Under the pieces are notes generated by a model that was given only the letters and a program-made list of their open reading frames with translations, was not told where the DNA came from and did no database searches. Shown here piece by piece: positions 1-7,144 of a stretch of DNA of 27,898 nt (positions within the stretch are counted from its first letter, which is position 1; each line of letters starts with the position of its first letter). Made by a program: the position numbers and the translations under genes. The DNA comes from Arthrobacter sp. (GTDB lineage: Bacteria; Actinomycetota; Actinomycetes; Actinomycetales; Micrococcaceae), in assembly GCA_030146405.1 (NCBI GenBank), contig JASLBS010000034.1:1-27898 (forward strand), in the 5' to 3' direction.

Positions 1-138
1 GCCTTCTACCTCGACTACGTCAACGTCAAGCCCGAGTACGTCAAGGCCTGGTGGAACCTCGTGAACTGGGCCGACGTCCAGACCCGCTTCACCGCAGCCA
101 CCACCGGCGCCAGCACCCTCATCACCCCCGGCCACTGA
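1..138 (+). CDS. C-terminal end of an unidentified protein (5' end outside window)
   Basis: Frame 1 is open from the first base and ends in TGA at 136-138, giving the last 45 residues of a gene that begins upstream of the window. The tail is rich in aromatic residues (FYLDYVNVKPEYVKAWWNLV) and ends in a Thr/Ala/Gly-rich stretch finishing TPGH. Codon third positions are almost all G or C, which supports real coding sequence. I do not recognise the family and assign no function. The stop lies 13 bases before a perfect hairpin that would terminate this transcript. Confidence 0.7.
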   Translation, partial: AFYLDYVNVKPEYVKAWWNLVNWADVQTRFTAATTGASTLITPGH

Positions 139-151
139 CACGCCGGTGACC

Positions 152-193
152 AGGGGAAGGGCCGCTCTCCAGCTGGAGAGCGGCCCTTCCCCT
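152..193. terminator. Perfect hairpin, bidirectional terminator between convergent genes
   Basis: AGGGGAAGGGCCGCTCTCC (152-170) is followed by AGCT and its exact reverse complement (175-193), so the whole 42 bases form an uninterrupted palindrome. It sits between the stop of the rightward gene (138) and the stop of the leftward hydrolase (202). Poly-T tracts are lacking, as is common in high-GC actinobacteria. Confidence 0.85.
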
Positions 194-201
194 GTGCTGG
201 G

Positions 202-1053
202 CTACTTGGCGAGGAACTCCAGCAGGTGCCGGTTCCATTCCTCGCGGTGCGACACCGTCAGGCCGTGGGGTGCTCCCTCGATCACCACGGTCTCGCTGGT
301 GGGAATGGCCTCGCCCGTCCGCTTGCCGCTCACCTCGAAGGGCACGATCGTGTCCGAATCACCGTGCAGGACGAGCGTCGGGACGGTGATCTTCCCGAGG
401 TCGTTCCGGAAATCCGTGGTTGCGAAGGCCGCCGTGCAGTCGAGCGTCCCCTTGGGGGACGCTGCGAGCGCGATCGACAGGTTGTAGGCGATCTGCTCAT
501 CGCTCACCATCGGTTTGTTCAACAGGGTCGGCTTCCCGGCCGTGAAGAACATTCTCAGGAACTCGTGGAGGAACGCCGGGCGGTCCCCGGTGATCCCGTT
601 CGAGAACCAGTCCGCGAGGCCCTGGTCCACGCCGCCGTCGGGGTTGTTCTCGGACTTCCAGAGGTACGGCGTCACCGCGCTGGCGAAGACGAGCTTGGCG
701 ATGCGGTCCTGTCCGTAGGTGCCGACGTAGCGGGCCAACTCGCCACCGCCCATCGAGAAGCCCACGAGCACGACGTCATGCAGGTCCAGCTCCTCGAGGA
801 GCGCCTTGAGATCCGCGGCGAAGGTGTCGTAGTCGTAACCGGACCACGGCTGCGAGGACTCACCGAACCCGCGCCGGTCGTAGGTGATGACGCGGTACCC
901 TGCGGCAACGAGGGCGGGGACCTGGCCCTCCCACGAGCGGCCACTGAGGGGCCAACCATGGATCAGGACGATCGGCTTCCCGATCCCGTAGTCCTCGTAG
1001 TGGAGGTCCACCTGGGTGGTCGAATGGGCTGCAGGGATGGTGAGGAAGGGCAT
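202..1053 (-). CDS. Alpha/beta hydrolase, non-heme chloroperoxidase/arylesterase type
   Basis: A 283-residue cytoplasmic alpha/beta-hydrolase. An oxyanion-hole HGWPLSGRSW lies at about 32-41, the nucleophile elbow is GFSMGGG (Ser100), the acid is in HGDSDTIVPF (Asp234) and the catalytic His is in GAPHGLT (His263). This spacing and the HGWPLSG/GFSMGGGE signatures match the cofactor-free haloperoxidase-esterase group (chloroperoxidase F, bromoperoxidase A2, aryl esterases). These hydrolyse esters or lactones and form peracids in vitro; the natural substrate cannot be read from sequence. The frame extends further upstream, but the ATG at 1053 has an AAAGG ribosome site about 6 bases ahead and matches the family N-terminus, so I start there. 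It appears monocistronic, with the hairpin at 152-193 as its terminator. Confidence 0.93.
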   Translation of the reverse strand: MPFLTIPAAHSTTQVDLHYEDYGIGKPIVLIHGWPLSGRSWEGQVPALVAAGYRVITYDRRGFGESSQPWSGYDYDTFAADLKALLEELDLHDVVLVGFSMGGGELARYVGTYGQDRIAKLVFASAVTPYLWKSENNPDGGVDQGLADWFSNGITGDRPAFLHEFLRMFFTAGKPTLLNKPMVSDEQIAYNLSIALAASPKGTLDCTAAFATTDFRNDLGKITVPTLVLHGDSDTIVPFEVSGKRTGEAIPTSETVVIEGAPHGLTVSHREEWNRHLLEFLAK

Positions 1054-1267
1054 GATGTACCTTTCGCGCTCGGGTCGGGCCGGGAACCGGTCCGTGGGAT
1101 CGCGTTCCTGACACGTGGCATTCACAAGTGGCACCACCACCGGATCGGATGTCGATCGGCAGCGCCGCTCCTATCTTGGGTAGCTCCCGCGGTACTTGTC
1201 CATGGGGCACCCCGTTCCGGCACCCCTGCTCGCACCTGTGCGACGTCGGACGGACGCGCGCCTGGAG

Positions 1268-1288
1268 TCCGACGGACCACCCGTCGGA
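1268..1288. promoter_or_regulatory. Inverted repeat upstream of the GtrA gene, operator candidate
   Basis: TCCGACGG, five bases (ACCAC), then CCGTCGGA: perfect 8-bp arms. A further GTCGGACGGAC copy of the half-site lies just upstream at about 1246-1256. It is positioned directly ahead of the putative -35 for the GtrA gene and in the shared upstream region of the leftward hydrolase, so a regulator bound here could act on either. No regulator gene is adjacent. Confidence 0.4.
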
Positions 1289-1291
1289 TAG

Positions 1292-1318
1292 TTGCCTCTT
1301 AGACCTACAACGTAGGAT
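1292..1318 (+). promoter_or_regulatory. Candidate sigma70-like promoter for the GtrA gene
   Basis: TTGCCT (1292-1297), 15 bases, TAGGAT (1313-1318), about 29 bases before the GtrA start codon. The -10 overlaps a small dyad, CCTAC-AAC-GTAGG (1304-1316). The spacer is short, so this is tentative. The same CGTAGGATTG string recurs at 1868-1877 upstream of the next gene. Confidence 0.4.
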
Positions 1319-1347
1319 TGCTGTCGTCGAGCAAAGGAGGGGGACCT

Positions 1348-1764
1348 ATGCGCGGAGGCCTGAAGCGGATCGGATCGTTCACCGCCGTCGGGACAGTGGC
1401 CTTCGTCGTCGACATCTCCCTCTTCAACATCCTGGCCTCCGGGTTCGACCTCGGGCCCATCACCTCGAAGGTCATCTCGGTGACAGCGGCCACCGCCATC
1501 TCCTGGCTCGGCAGTCGCTACTTCACGTTCCGTGAACTGGGTGGCCGGCCGAAGAGCGAGGAGGCGATCCTCTTCTTCCTGGTCAACCTCGTGGGACTCG
1601 GTATCGCGGCAGGCTGCCTGTTCGTGTCCCACTACCTCCTGGGTTTGACGAGCGCCCTGGCCAACAACATCTCGGCCAACGTGGTGGGAGTGCTCCTCGG
1701 GAACATCTTCCGATACGTTGCCTACCGGTTCTACGTCTTCCGCCCTGTGCAGGAAAACGTGTGA
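1348..1764 (+). CDS. GtrA-family membrane protein
   Basis: A 138-residue protein with four predicted membrane helices: about 8-27 (RIGSFTAVGTVAFVVDISLF), 35-55, 75-95 and 105-130. The order RxGSFxxVGxxxFxVDxxLF, then SKxxSxxxAxxxSWLGSRYFTFR, then NLVGLGI, and finally NIFRYVAYRFYVF is the GtrA family pattern. Members are thought to help move polyprenyl-linked sugars across the membrane during cell-surface polysaccharide assembly. I chose the ATG at 1348 because AAAGGAGG (1333-1340) lies 7 bases ahead; an earlier in-frame start has no such site. No glycosyltransferase is linked to it here, so its partner must be elsewhere or it acts as an orphan. Confidence 0.9.
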   Translation: MRGGLKRIGSFTAVGTVAFVVDISLFNILASGFDLGPITSKVISVTAATAISWLGSRYFTFRELGGRPKSEEAILFFLVNLVGLGIAAGCLFVSHYLLGLTSALANNISANVVGVLLGNIFRYVAYRFYVFRPVQENV

Positions 1765-1953
1765 CCGAACGCCGGCTCCGGGTCACGGGACGGACAACAG
1801 CATGAAGCCTGTCGTAATCCAGAGGAAACCTTGTGCCAGGAAGATGAAAAGAAGCTGGTCGGCCCCGTAGGATTGAAGCTGACATTGGCACGAGCAGGAG
1901 GACCACGCCGTCCCGCCTGCCGCCTCACAACGCCGTTCTGAAAAGACTTCGTC

Positions 1954-2664
1954 ATGCGTGTTCCCGCTCCCCTCACAGCCTTGGTCCTCAGTGGCGGACT
2001 TCTGTTCGCGATCCCCGGAACCGCCTCGGCGCAGGAACCGGCGCCGTCCTCGCCGGTCGTGACGAACCCGGTGGACCCTGCCGCGCCGACACCGGAAGCT
2101 CCTGTGGATCCGGTGCCGGTTCCCCCGGTGCCCGTCGCCCCGATCGAACCACCGGCCGTGAGCGAGCCCGCGCAGCCGACACCGCCCCCGGCCACCGCAC
2201 CGGGAGTGACCCCCGCGCCGTCCTCACCGCCGCCAGTGGTTCAGCCCACCCCGGTACGGACCACGGTCGTGGCCACCCCGGACGCCGTGGCCACGCCGTC
2301 CGCCGAGACACCGACGCCGGGTGCAACCGGACCGTCGGACATCTCCACCCCCCTCGCCCCGGCCGACACATCAGGTGATCAACCGGCCGTCCTCGATCGC
2401 GCCGTGGTGGGCGAGGCCATTCCCTCCACCCCCTCGCCGTCGGGCGGAGCGTCGCAGGTGGCCCCCGCAGGACCCACGGGATCCGGAACAGCCGAACCAG
2501 GTACCCGGTCCGAGGAGCCCGTGGCCCAGGCGGACGCGCGGGCGGGCGGGACGAGCTTCTCACTGCGCTATGTGGCTGCCGCCCTCCTGGGTGTCGTGGC
2601 ACTCGGGCTCGCCGTCGCGATCGGAGCCGTCCTGCAGCCCCGCGGTGCGCGGCGCAGTCACTGA
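1954..2664 (+). CDS. Exported Pro/Ala/Thr-rich, membrane-anchored protein of unknown function
   Basis: A 236-residue protein in three parts. Residues 1-26 are a Sec signal peptide ending in the classical GTASA-QE cleavage site. About 27-200 is low-complexity, rich in Pro, Ala, Val, Ser and Thr (repeated PxPVPPVPV-, TPTPG-, PSP-type strings) and likely extended and wall-spanning. About 205-227 is a hydrophobic helix (YVAAALLGVVALGLAVAIGAVL) followed by a short basic tail (QPRGARRSH). The tail resembles a stop-transfer anchor but has no LPxTG-like motif, so I do not call it a sortase substrate. The ribosome site is weak (GAAAAG 8 bases ahead). No enzymatic domain is visible. Low-complexity proteins like this diverge quickly, and the reading frame is supported mainly by the signal peptide and anchor. 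Confidence 0.75.
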   Translation: MRVPAPLTALVLSGGLLFAIPGTASAQEPAPSSPVVTNPVDPAAPTPEAPVDPVPVPPVPVAPIEPPAVSEPAQPTPPPATAPGVTPAPSSPPPVVQPTPVRTTVVATPDAVATPSAETPTPGATGPSDISTPLAPADTSGDQPAVLDRAVVGEAIPSTPSPSGGASQVAPAGPTGSGTAEPGTRSEEPVAQADARAGGTSFSLRYVAAALLGVVALGLAVAIGAVLQPRGARRSH

Positions 2665-2820
2665 TCACTCCAGCAGAAGCGGTCCTTCGCACGTACCGAT
2701 CGACGATCCTCGGTACCACTACGATTCGCGGACGCCGTCGCACGAGGCAGCAAGTAGTTCAGTTCCCCACGAATAGTCGAGAGATCCGATACTCGTTTCA
2801 GGTAGCCATCTGACCATCCG

Positions 2821-2847
2821 CGAGTCCACGAGTCCACGAGTCCACGA
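2821..2847. repeat. Three tandem copies of an 8-base unit
   Basis: CGAGTCCA occurs three times in a row (2821-2844), followed by a partial CGA. It is probably slipped-strand expansion in non-coding sequence; the 8-base period is not a multiple of three, consistent with no selection on a reading frame. Confidence 0.85.
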
Positions 2848-2872
2848 ACCGTTCAACCTCGAGTTCGGCCTC

Positions 2873-3187
2873 ATGTGTTTCTGCCCGAGGGGATGCAGAA
2901 ACACGACGTACAGTGCCACGCTCAGGGGTCTCGGCTAGCGTGGTTACCTCGCGGCCGAAATCACCCGGCAGTTCCCGTTCGGTCAGGGCCTCAGCTCCAC
3001 CGACTTCGGGTACTCGAAGCTCACGGTGAACTCCTCGTGCAAGCCTATGAAGACCTGGGTCACCCTCACCGGCAACGTGCCCGTGTGCGTCGGCACCTCC
3101 TCCGGTGACACCGGGTTGCAGGGCTCGGTGGCTATCCGCCCGGACGGTACGCCTCCGCACTTCATGTACATGACGGGCGGGTCCGGG
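2873..3187 (+). pseudogene. Probable gene remnant, in-frame stop near its start
   Basis: The frame starting at ATG 2873 hits TAG at 2936-2938 and then stays open. From about 2942 to 3185 its third codon positions are nearly all G/C, as in the neighbouring genes, and it reads as plausible protein: YLAAEITRQFPFGQ, then SKLTVNSSCKPMKTWVTLTGN, then VCVGTSSGDTG and HFMYMTGG. Downstream it loses this character without a clear end. No start codon with a ribosome site follows the TAG. It looks like the interior of a formerly longer exported or beta-rich protein truncated at both ends. I do not recognise the family. Sequencing error at the TAG is an alternative explanation. Confidence 0.35.
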
Positions 3188-3315
3188 ACTCGTCTCCCGG
3201 CTCCTTCCGTCTCTGCACTGGGGCCTGTGGAGCGACACCGTCCCGTGGGCCGGGTGAAGCTCTTCAGTAGAAACGTCCGTCGGCCTTCCCGCTTCCGCCG
3301 ACGGGCCGTCGACCA

Positions 3316-4446
3316 TCAGAGGAAGTCAGCCACCACCTCAACCGCTTCGCCGAGCACCTCGGAGTGCGTGGTCGCATGGACCGAGAGCCGGACGCGGTCC
3401 GCTCCGTGTTGCGTGGTGGTGATGCCGGCCGCGGTGAGCGCCCGGTGCGCCTCCGCTGCCCGGCCAGGGACGCCTGCCACCACGATGCCGGCCCGGCGTT
3501 CCCGCCCCCTTGGTGACAACACGGGAACACCGGCGTCATCGAGCTCATCGATCAACGCGCCGGCATGCGTCGCGACGATCCCCTGAAGAGCCTGCACCCC
3601 CACCGATTCCACCAGTTCGAGGGCCTCGGCGAATGATCCGCTCGCATAGGGGGAAAGTTCCGTGATGGAGAAACGCCGGGCGCCGGGGAGCGGCGCGTGC
3701 TCCTCGCCGTCGTACCGGTGCGCCTCGGTCACCCCGGTCCAGCCGGTGAGCAGCGGTTCGATCCGGTCGAGCCCGTGCTGCGACAAGGCGATCCCTGCGA
3801 CACCCCAACCGCCGCGGACCCACTTCTGAGCTCCTGCGATCAGCGCGTCCGCGAGTGTCCATTCGAGGTCGGCAACACCGAAGCCCTGGATGCCGTCGAC
3901 CACGAGCAACCGATCGGGCCCGATCACCTCACGGATACCGGGCAGGTCGGCGACGTACCCGGTGCGGAAGTCGACGGCGCTGACGCTCACCGCGACCGTG
4001 TCCTGGGTCAGTCCGTGCGCGACGACGTCGGGGGTCAACTGCGTGCCCGGCTCCCCGATCAGCTCGACCCGCGCGCGCCCGGCCTCACTGTTCCGTATCC
4101 AGGGGTAGTTGTTCGAGGGGAACTCCCCGGCGCCCACCAGCACTGTTCCGCCGGGGACTCCGAAAGCCACCTGGAACAGGCCCAGCGAAGTACTGGCCGT
4201 GAGCCCCACCTGATTCAGCGGGAATCCGCTCAAGCGTGAGAAGGCCTCCCGGGCGCGCAGCTGCTCGGCGAACAGAGTTCTGCCCGCATCAGGCTCGGCT
4301 TCACCCGCAACCTGCAGAAGGTGCGTCACGTGATCGCGGACCCTCTGCGACGGCGGACCGTAACTCGCAAAGTTCAGGTAACCGCGAGACTCGGAGAAGG
4401 AGGACTGGTAGCGCGCGAAGGCTTCCTCGGGCGTGGGGTCGGTCAT
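3316..4446 (-). CDS. Aminotransferase class V-fold PLP enzyme (cysteine desulfurase/isopenicillin epimerase-like)
   Basis: A 376-residue fold-type I PLP protein. The phosphate-contact region TASTSLGL is at 83-90. VVDGIQGFG (Asp184, pairing with the PLP ring nitrogen) and AGAQKWVRGGWG (Lys208, the Schiff-base lysine) follow in the order expected for class V. The YLNFASYGPPS N-terminus and length fit the isopenicillin-N-epimerase/selenocysteine-lyase-like branch. I see no obvious active-site Cys loop of a dedicated IscS/SufS, so a housekeeping Fe-S role is unlikely; the substrate is unknown. The ATG at 4446 follows GGGAGGA by 6 bases, which decides the start over an upstream in-frame codon. It is 92 bases downstream of the PRC/DUF2382 gene on the same strand and could be cotranscribed, though no functional link is evident. 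Confidence 0.88.
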   Translation of the reverse strand: MTDPTPEEAFARYQSSFSESRGYLNFASYGPPSQRVRDHVTHLLQVAGEAEPDAGRTLFAEQLRAREAFSRLSGFPLNQVGLTASTSLGLFQVAFGVPGGTVLVGAGEFPSNNYPWIRNSEAGRARVELIGEPGTQLTPDVVAHGLTQDTVAVSVSAVDFRTGYVADLPGIREVIGPDRLLVVDGIQGFGVADLEWTLADALIAGAQKWVRGGWGVAGIALSQHGLDRIEPLLTGWTGVTEAHRYDGEEHAPLPGARRFSITELSPYASGSFAEALELVESVGVQALQGIVATHAGALIDELDDAGVPVLSPRGRERRAGIVVAGVPGRAAEAHRALTAAGITTTQHGADRVRLSVHATTHSEVLGEAVEVVADFL

Positions 4447-4538
4447 GTCGGTCCTCCCGTCAGGGCATGCACTGACGACCACATGGACCGCTCCTTCCGA
4501 GAACTACCAGCACGGGGCACGGGAAGCGCTGGTACCGA

Positions 4539-5423
4539 TCAGCGCCGCTTCTTCTTTCCCTTGACGAGGGCGTTGGGGCTGTTCCTCACGATGGTGGAGG
4601 AGTCCGCGCCCGTCGTCCGAGAACGGGAGGCAGGACTTGTTCCGGCGGTGGGCCTCCGAGCCTGCCCACCGAGCGCGCCGGGTGGCTGATCGCCCTCGAA
4701 GCTGGTGGAGATGCGCTCTTTCCGCACCTCTTCCCGGACCGTCGCCCGTCCGGTCATCGTGACGGTGTTCATCCGCACCCGCTCCACGGGGACCGCTTCC
4801 TTGCTGACAACCGCGAACTCCTCCCGCAGCACCACTTCCACCGACTGCTCCTGAAAAGGCACGTCCCCCTCGGGGCCCGGGGTCGTCGACGTGATCGGCT
4901 CGACCTCGATGTGAAGCTCCTCCTTGCCCAGCGATACCGTTGCCCTGGCTTCCTCGGTCACGATGTACTTCCGCATGCGCACCACGCCTGCTTCATACCG
5001 CTCCGTCCCGATCCGGAGGCGCTCCTCGGACCGAGTCATCCACGGCTCCCCGTCGTCATCGCGCTCTCCCTTCACAGGTGCGTCCGGCCGGTCCGATCCC
5101 TTTCGACTCATCAGGTGATAATGCGCATGGAGCGTGGACTCCTCCTCCGAACCGAGGTGGCCGTCACTTTCGATCGATGGAGCCTGCTTGATCAGGTCGT
5201 ACGGATAAGCGACGACGAGGCGGCCGCCCTCCACCCTGGCACCCCTCAACGGCACGAAGGAATTCCTGGTACCGGACAGGCCGGTGTGGACCGTCACCCA
5301 CGCCGGCTGATCGGTGGCCTCGGCCAGGTAAACCTCGCCGAGCGACCCCACCTCGTCCCCCTGGTCCGAGACCACCGCGCTGCGGTGGTCGAGCAGGGGC
5401 TTGAGTTCGTTCATCGTGAGCAT
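4539..5423 (-). CDS. PRC-barrel and DUF2382 domain protein
   Basis: A 294-residue soluble protein. Residues 1-85 form a PRC-barrel-like beta domain (GDEVGSLGEVYL, then AWVTVHTGLSGTRNSFVPLRGARV, then LVVAYPYDLIKQAP). About 129-242 is a DUF2382 domain, with paired strands MTRSEERLRIGTERYEAGVVR-, KYIVTEEARATVSLGKEELHIE-, VEVVLREEFAVVSKEAVPVERV- and ATVREEVRKERIS. This architecture is common in Actinobacteria and Deinococcus relatives and is often linked to general stress, but its biochemistry is unknown. The C-terminus (from about 245) is disordered and ends in a basic KGKKKRR. The start is uncertain: ATG 5423 has AGGA about 7 bases ahead, with ATG 5453 and 5414 as alternatives. A long AT-richer upstream region separates it from the divergent small protein gene. 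Confidence 0.9.
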   Translation of the reverse strand: MLTMNELKPLLDHRSAVVSDQGDEVGSLGEVYLAEATDQPAWVTVHTGLSGTRNSFVPLRGARVEGGRLVVAYPYDLIKQAPSIESDGHLGSEEESTLHAHYHLMSRKGSDRPDAPVKGERDDDGEPWMTRSEERLRIGTERYEAGVVRMRKYIVTEEARATVSLGKEELHIEVEPITSTTPGPEGDVPFQEQSVEVVLREEFAVVSKEAVPVERVRMNTVTMTGRATVREEVRKERISTSFEGDQPPGALGGQARRPTAGTSPASRSRTTGADSSTIVRNSPNALVKGKKKRR

Positions 5424-5726
5424 GGGAATCCTGTCGCTGGAACCGCTCGCCATGGGTCGGCGATCTGTCGCCAGAGTAGGTCGGTCACCCACATGATGAC
5501 AAGCAGACTTACTATCCATGGCCACGGCGTTGCCGCGTTGACACTGTGTGCGCGACTCTCGATGAGAGTGGTGGCGCGTGCAGTGCACCATGCGGCGTGT
5601 GACGAAACCGACCACCGAATTATTTTGAGTAACTCATAATAAAACCTAGGCTTGGTGTGTGTTCGTTCCCGCGATCACTGACCTTCGTGCCGCGAGGCCG
5701 ACGTGCTCGAGACCCAAGGACCCACC
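5424..5726. other. Divergent intergenic region with an AT-rich island
   Basis: The stretch separates the start of the leftward DUF2382 gene from the start of the rightward small repeat protein. An AT-rich patch at about 5615-5650 stands out against the high-GC surroundings and carries the promoter candidate listed next. It also contains a short dyad, TGAGT-A-ACTCA (5626-5636). No RNA gene or reading frame with a ribosome site was seen in the rest. Confidence 0.5.
5625..5652 (+). promoter_or_regulatory. Candidate promoter for the small G-x-Y-V repeat protein
   Basis: TTGAGT (5625-5630), 16 bases, TAGGCT (5647-5652), about 75 bases before the ATG at 5727. It lies within the only clearly AT-rich patch of the area. 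The dyad TGAGTAACTCA overlaps the -35, so a regulator could act there. Confidence 0.45.
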
Positions 5727-5975
5727 ATGACCCTCATCGATCGACCCCGCCCAGCCCACCGGTACAGCAGCGTCATCGCAGATCCCACTCGACCTGCAGC
5801 GCCGGCACCCCTGGGCGGCCGGTACGTGACCGCCCGCTCCGCTCGGCCCGCGACGGAGGGCACGTACGTGACCCGGAGTGCATCCGTGGCCACCACACCC
5901 CTCACCCGCGGATCGTACGTCACCACGTCGGCGCCGGCCGCACCGAGCACAGGCAGCTACGTCTCCGGCGTCTGA
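5727..5975 (+). CDS. Small protein with four G-x-Y-V-T/S repeats, unknown function
   Basis: An 82-residue protein beginning MTLIDRPRPAHRYSS. After a Pro/Ala-rich linker it carries four copies of a short motif: GRYVT (31-35), GTYVT (45-49), GSYVT (62-66) and GSYVS (76-80). The copies are spaced 14, 17 and 14 residues apart by Ser/Ala/Thr/Arg-rich linkers, and the last one ends the protein. It has no signal peptide, membrane helix or cysteine. AAGGA lies 7 bases ahead of ATG 5727, supporting that start over the in-frame ATG at 5703. Evenly spaced Tyr-Val-Thr units suggest repeated binding or modification sites, but this is inference. I do not recognise a named family. Confidence 0.75.
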   Translation: MTLIDRPRPAHRYSSVIADPTRPAAPAPLGGRYVTARSARPATEGTYVTRSASVATTPLTRGSYVTTSAPAAPSTGSYVSGV

Positions 5976-5983
5976 GACCGTCT

Positions 5984-6002
5984 CCACGGCATCGTCCCGT
6001 GG
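5984..6002. terminator. Short hairpin between convergent genes
   Basis: CCACGG (5984-5989), a 7-base loop, CCGTGG (5997-6002). It lies 8 bases after the stop of the small repeat protein and 19 bases before the stop of the leftward LLM gene. The 6-bp stem is short, so terminator function is tentative. Confidence 0.35.
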
Positions 6003-6021
6003 CCTCGGATCGCCCGACGTA

Positions 6022-6999
6022 CTAGCCTGCAGCGAGCTCCGCCAGTAGCTGGTCTGACCTGCTCTGCGCCTCGAGATCCCACGCCCCACCGCTGACCAGC
6101 AGCTCATCGGCGCCGGTGCGCAGCTGCAGCTTCCCCAATTGGTGCTCCACCTCGGCGGGTGTCCCGAACACCGACGTCGCGAGTGAGCCCTCCACCAGCT
6201 CCTCCTCCCGAGCCGTCAACGGCTCCTTCCCTTTCCCCTCGAGGGGAGGGAAGTAGCCCCTGGTCCGGGAGACCGCGAGCGCATGGGCCTCCGGCAGGAG
6301 CAGGGCGCGTGCCGCCGCCGTCGTCCCTGCAACCGCCACATTGAGTGACACGGTCACGTGCGGCTCGTCCCACCACGACGACGGACGGAAGGCTTCGCGG
6401 TACCGGTCGAGTGCCGGGTTGCCGTCGCTGAAGAGAGCCGGGCCGCCGAGTACCACGGCGAGTCCTGCCCGAGCGGCGATCTCCAGGCCCTGTCCGGTGG
6501 CGAGGACGAAGACCGGGGTCCGGGTGACGTCCTGCGGGCGGGCGGTGATCGGGGCGTCGCCTGCGAGGAAGGCGAGGAGTTCCGCGAGGTCCTCCTCGAA
6601 GCGTGCGGCGTCCTCCTTCCCCGCGCACAGGGCTGCGCGGACCGCCTGCGTGAAGCCGAGTGAGCGGCCGACTCCGAGGTCGAACCGGCCGTCGAACAGC
6701 GCAGCAAGGGTGGCAGCCTGCTCGGCCACCACCAGGGGCTGATGGTTGGGCAGCATGATGCCGCCCGTTCCCACGCGGATGGAGGTGGTGCGGGACGCGA
6801 TCGCCGCAGCGAGGACCGCCGGGGCCGAACCCGCGATGCCGGGGACCCCGTGGTGCTCCGCCACCCAGAATCGCCGGTAACCGAGCCGCTCCGCGCGCTC
6901 GGCGCGGTCGATGACCTGGCGCAGGGTGTCCGCCTCCGAGGCTCCGGCGCGGGACTGGGCACGGTCGAGGATGGACAGGCCGGCGGAAGGAAGGGGCAT
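6022..6999 (-). CDS. LLM-class flavin-dependent oxidoreductase (MsnO8-like)
   Basis: A 325-residue TIM-barrel protein of the bacterial-luciferase-like monooxygenase family. The early PLPSAGLSILDRAQSR replaces the long N-terminus of coenzyme F420 members. FWVAEHHGVPGIAGSAPAV (about 45-63), TTSIRVGTGGIMLPNHQPLVVAEQAATLAALFDGRFDLGVGR (71-112) and a C-terminal GTPAEVEHQL are the characteristic blocks; the AEHH and NHQPLVVAEQ signatures point to the FMN-using MsnO8 subgroup. It likely oxidises a small organic substrate with FMNH2 and oxygen; the substrate is not predictable. It is cytoplasmic, with no signal peptide. The ribosome site is weak (AGG 2 bases ahead), so the start rests on the match to family N-termini. 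It is divergent from the YdjM-like gene across 145 bases. Confidence 0.92.
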   Translation of the reverse strand: MPLPSAGLSILDRAQSRAGASEADTLRQVIDRAERAERLGYRRFWVAEHHGVPGIAGSAPAVLAAAIASRTTSIRVGTGGIMLPNHQPLVVAEQAATLAALFDGRFDLGVGRSLGFTQAVRAALCAGKEDAARFEEDLAELLAFLAGDAPITARPQDVTRTPVFVLATGQGLEIAARAGLAVVLGGPALFSDGNPALDRYREAFRPSSWWDEPHVTVSLNVAVAGTTAAARALLLPEAHALAVSRTRGYFPPLEGKGKEPLTAREEELVEGSLATSVFGTPAEVEHQLGKLQLRTGADELLVSGGAWDLEAQSRSDQLLAELAAG

Positions 7000-7144
7000 A
7001 CCTGGAGAACCGGGCGCAGGGCGGTGTCATTCCACCCGCGCCGTGGCCTGATCCGATAATGACGGTGGCAGCGGTGAGGATGGGATGTCGCCGCCGGACC
7101 TGCTCCAGGCCCGGGGCCGTCCCACCGGAAGGACTCCCCCCATC

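Larger units (their letters stand above)
2665..3315. other. 651-base stretch without an intact gene
   Basis: The stretch lies between the exported protein and the convergent PLP enzyme. It contains a 27-base tandem repeat (2821-2847) and a decayed coding remnant (about 2873-3187), both listed separately. No convincing terminator hairpin, RNA gene or intact reading frame was seen. Leftward frames crossing it lack a ribosome site and look like mirror images of the remnant. Confidence 0.6.

Noticed and set aside
226..1302. 358-codon rightward frame antisense to the chloroperoxidase-type hydrolase
   Set aside because: The leftward frame contains a complete catalytic triad. The antisense frame has no ribosome site or domain.
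1954..2664. Pro-rich exported protein considered as a second sortase substrate
   Set aside because: It has a C-terminal hydrophobic helix and basic tail but no LPxTG-, LAxTG- or LPLGG-like motif before it.
2798..3316. 172-codon leftward frame in the gene-poor region
   Set aside because: It lacks a ribosome site. Its C-terminal part is the complement of the CGAGTCCA tandem repeat, and codon bias favours the rightward remnant.
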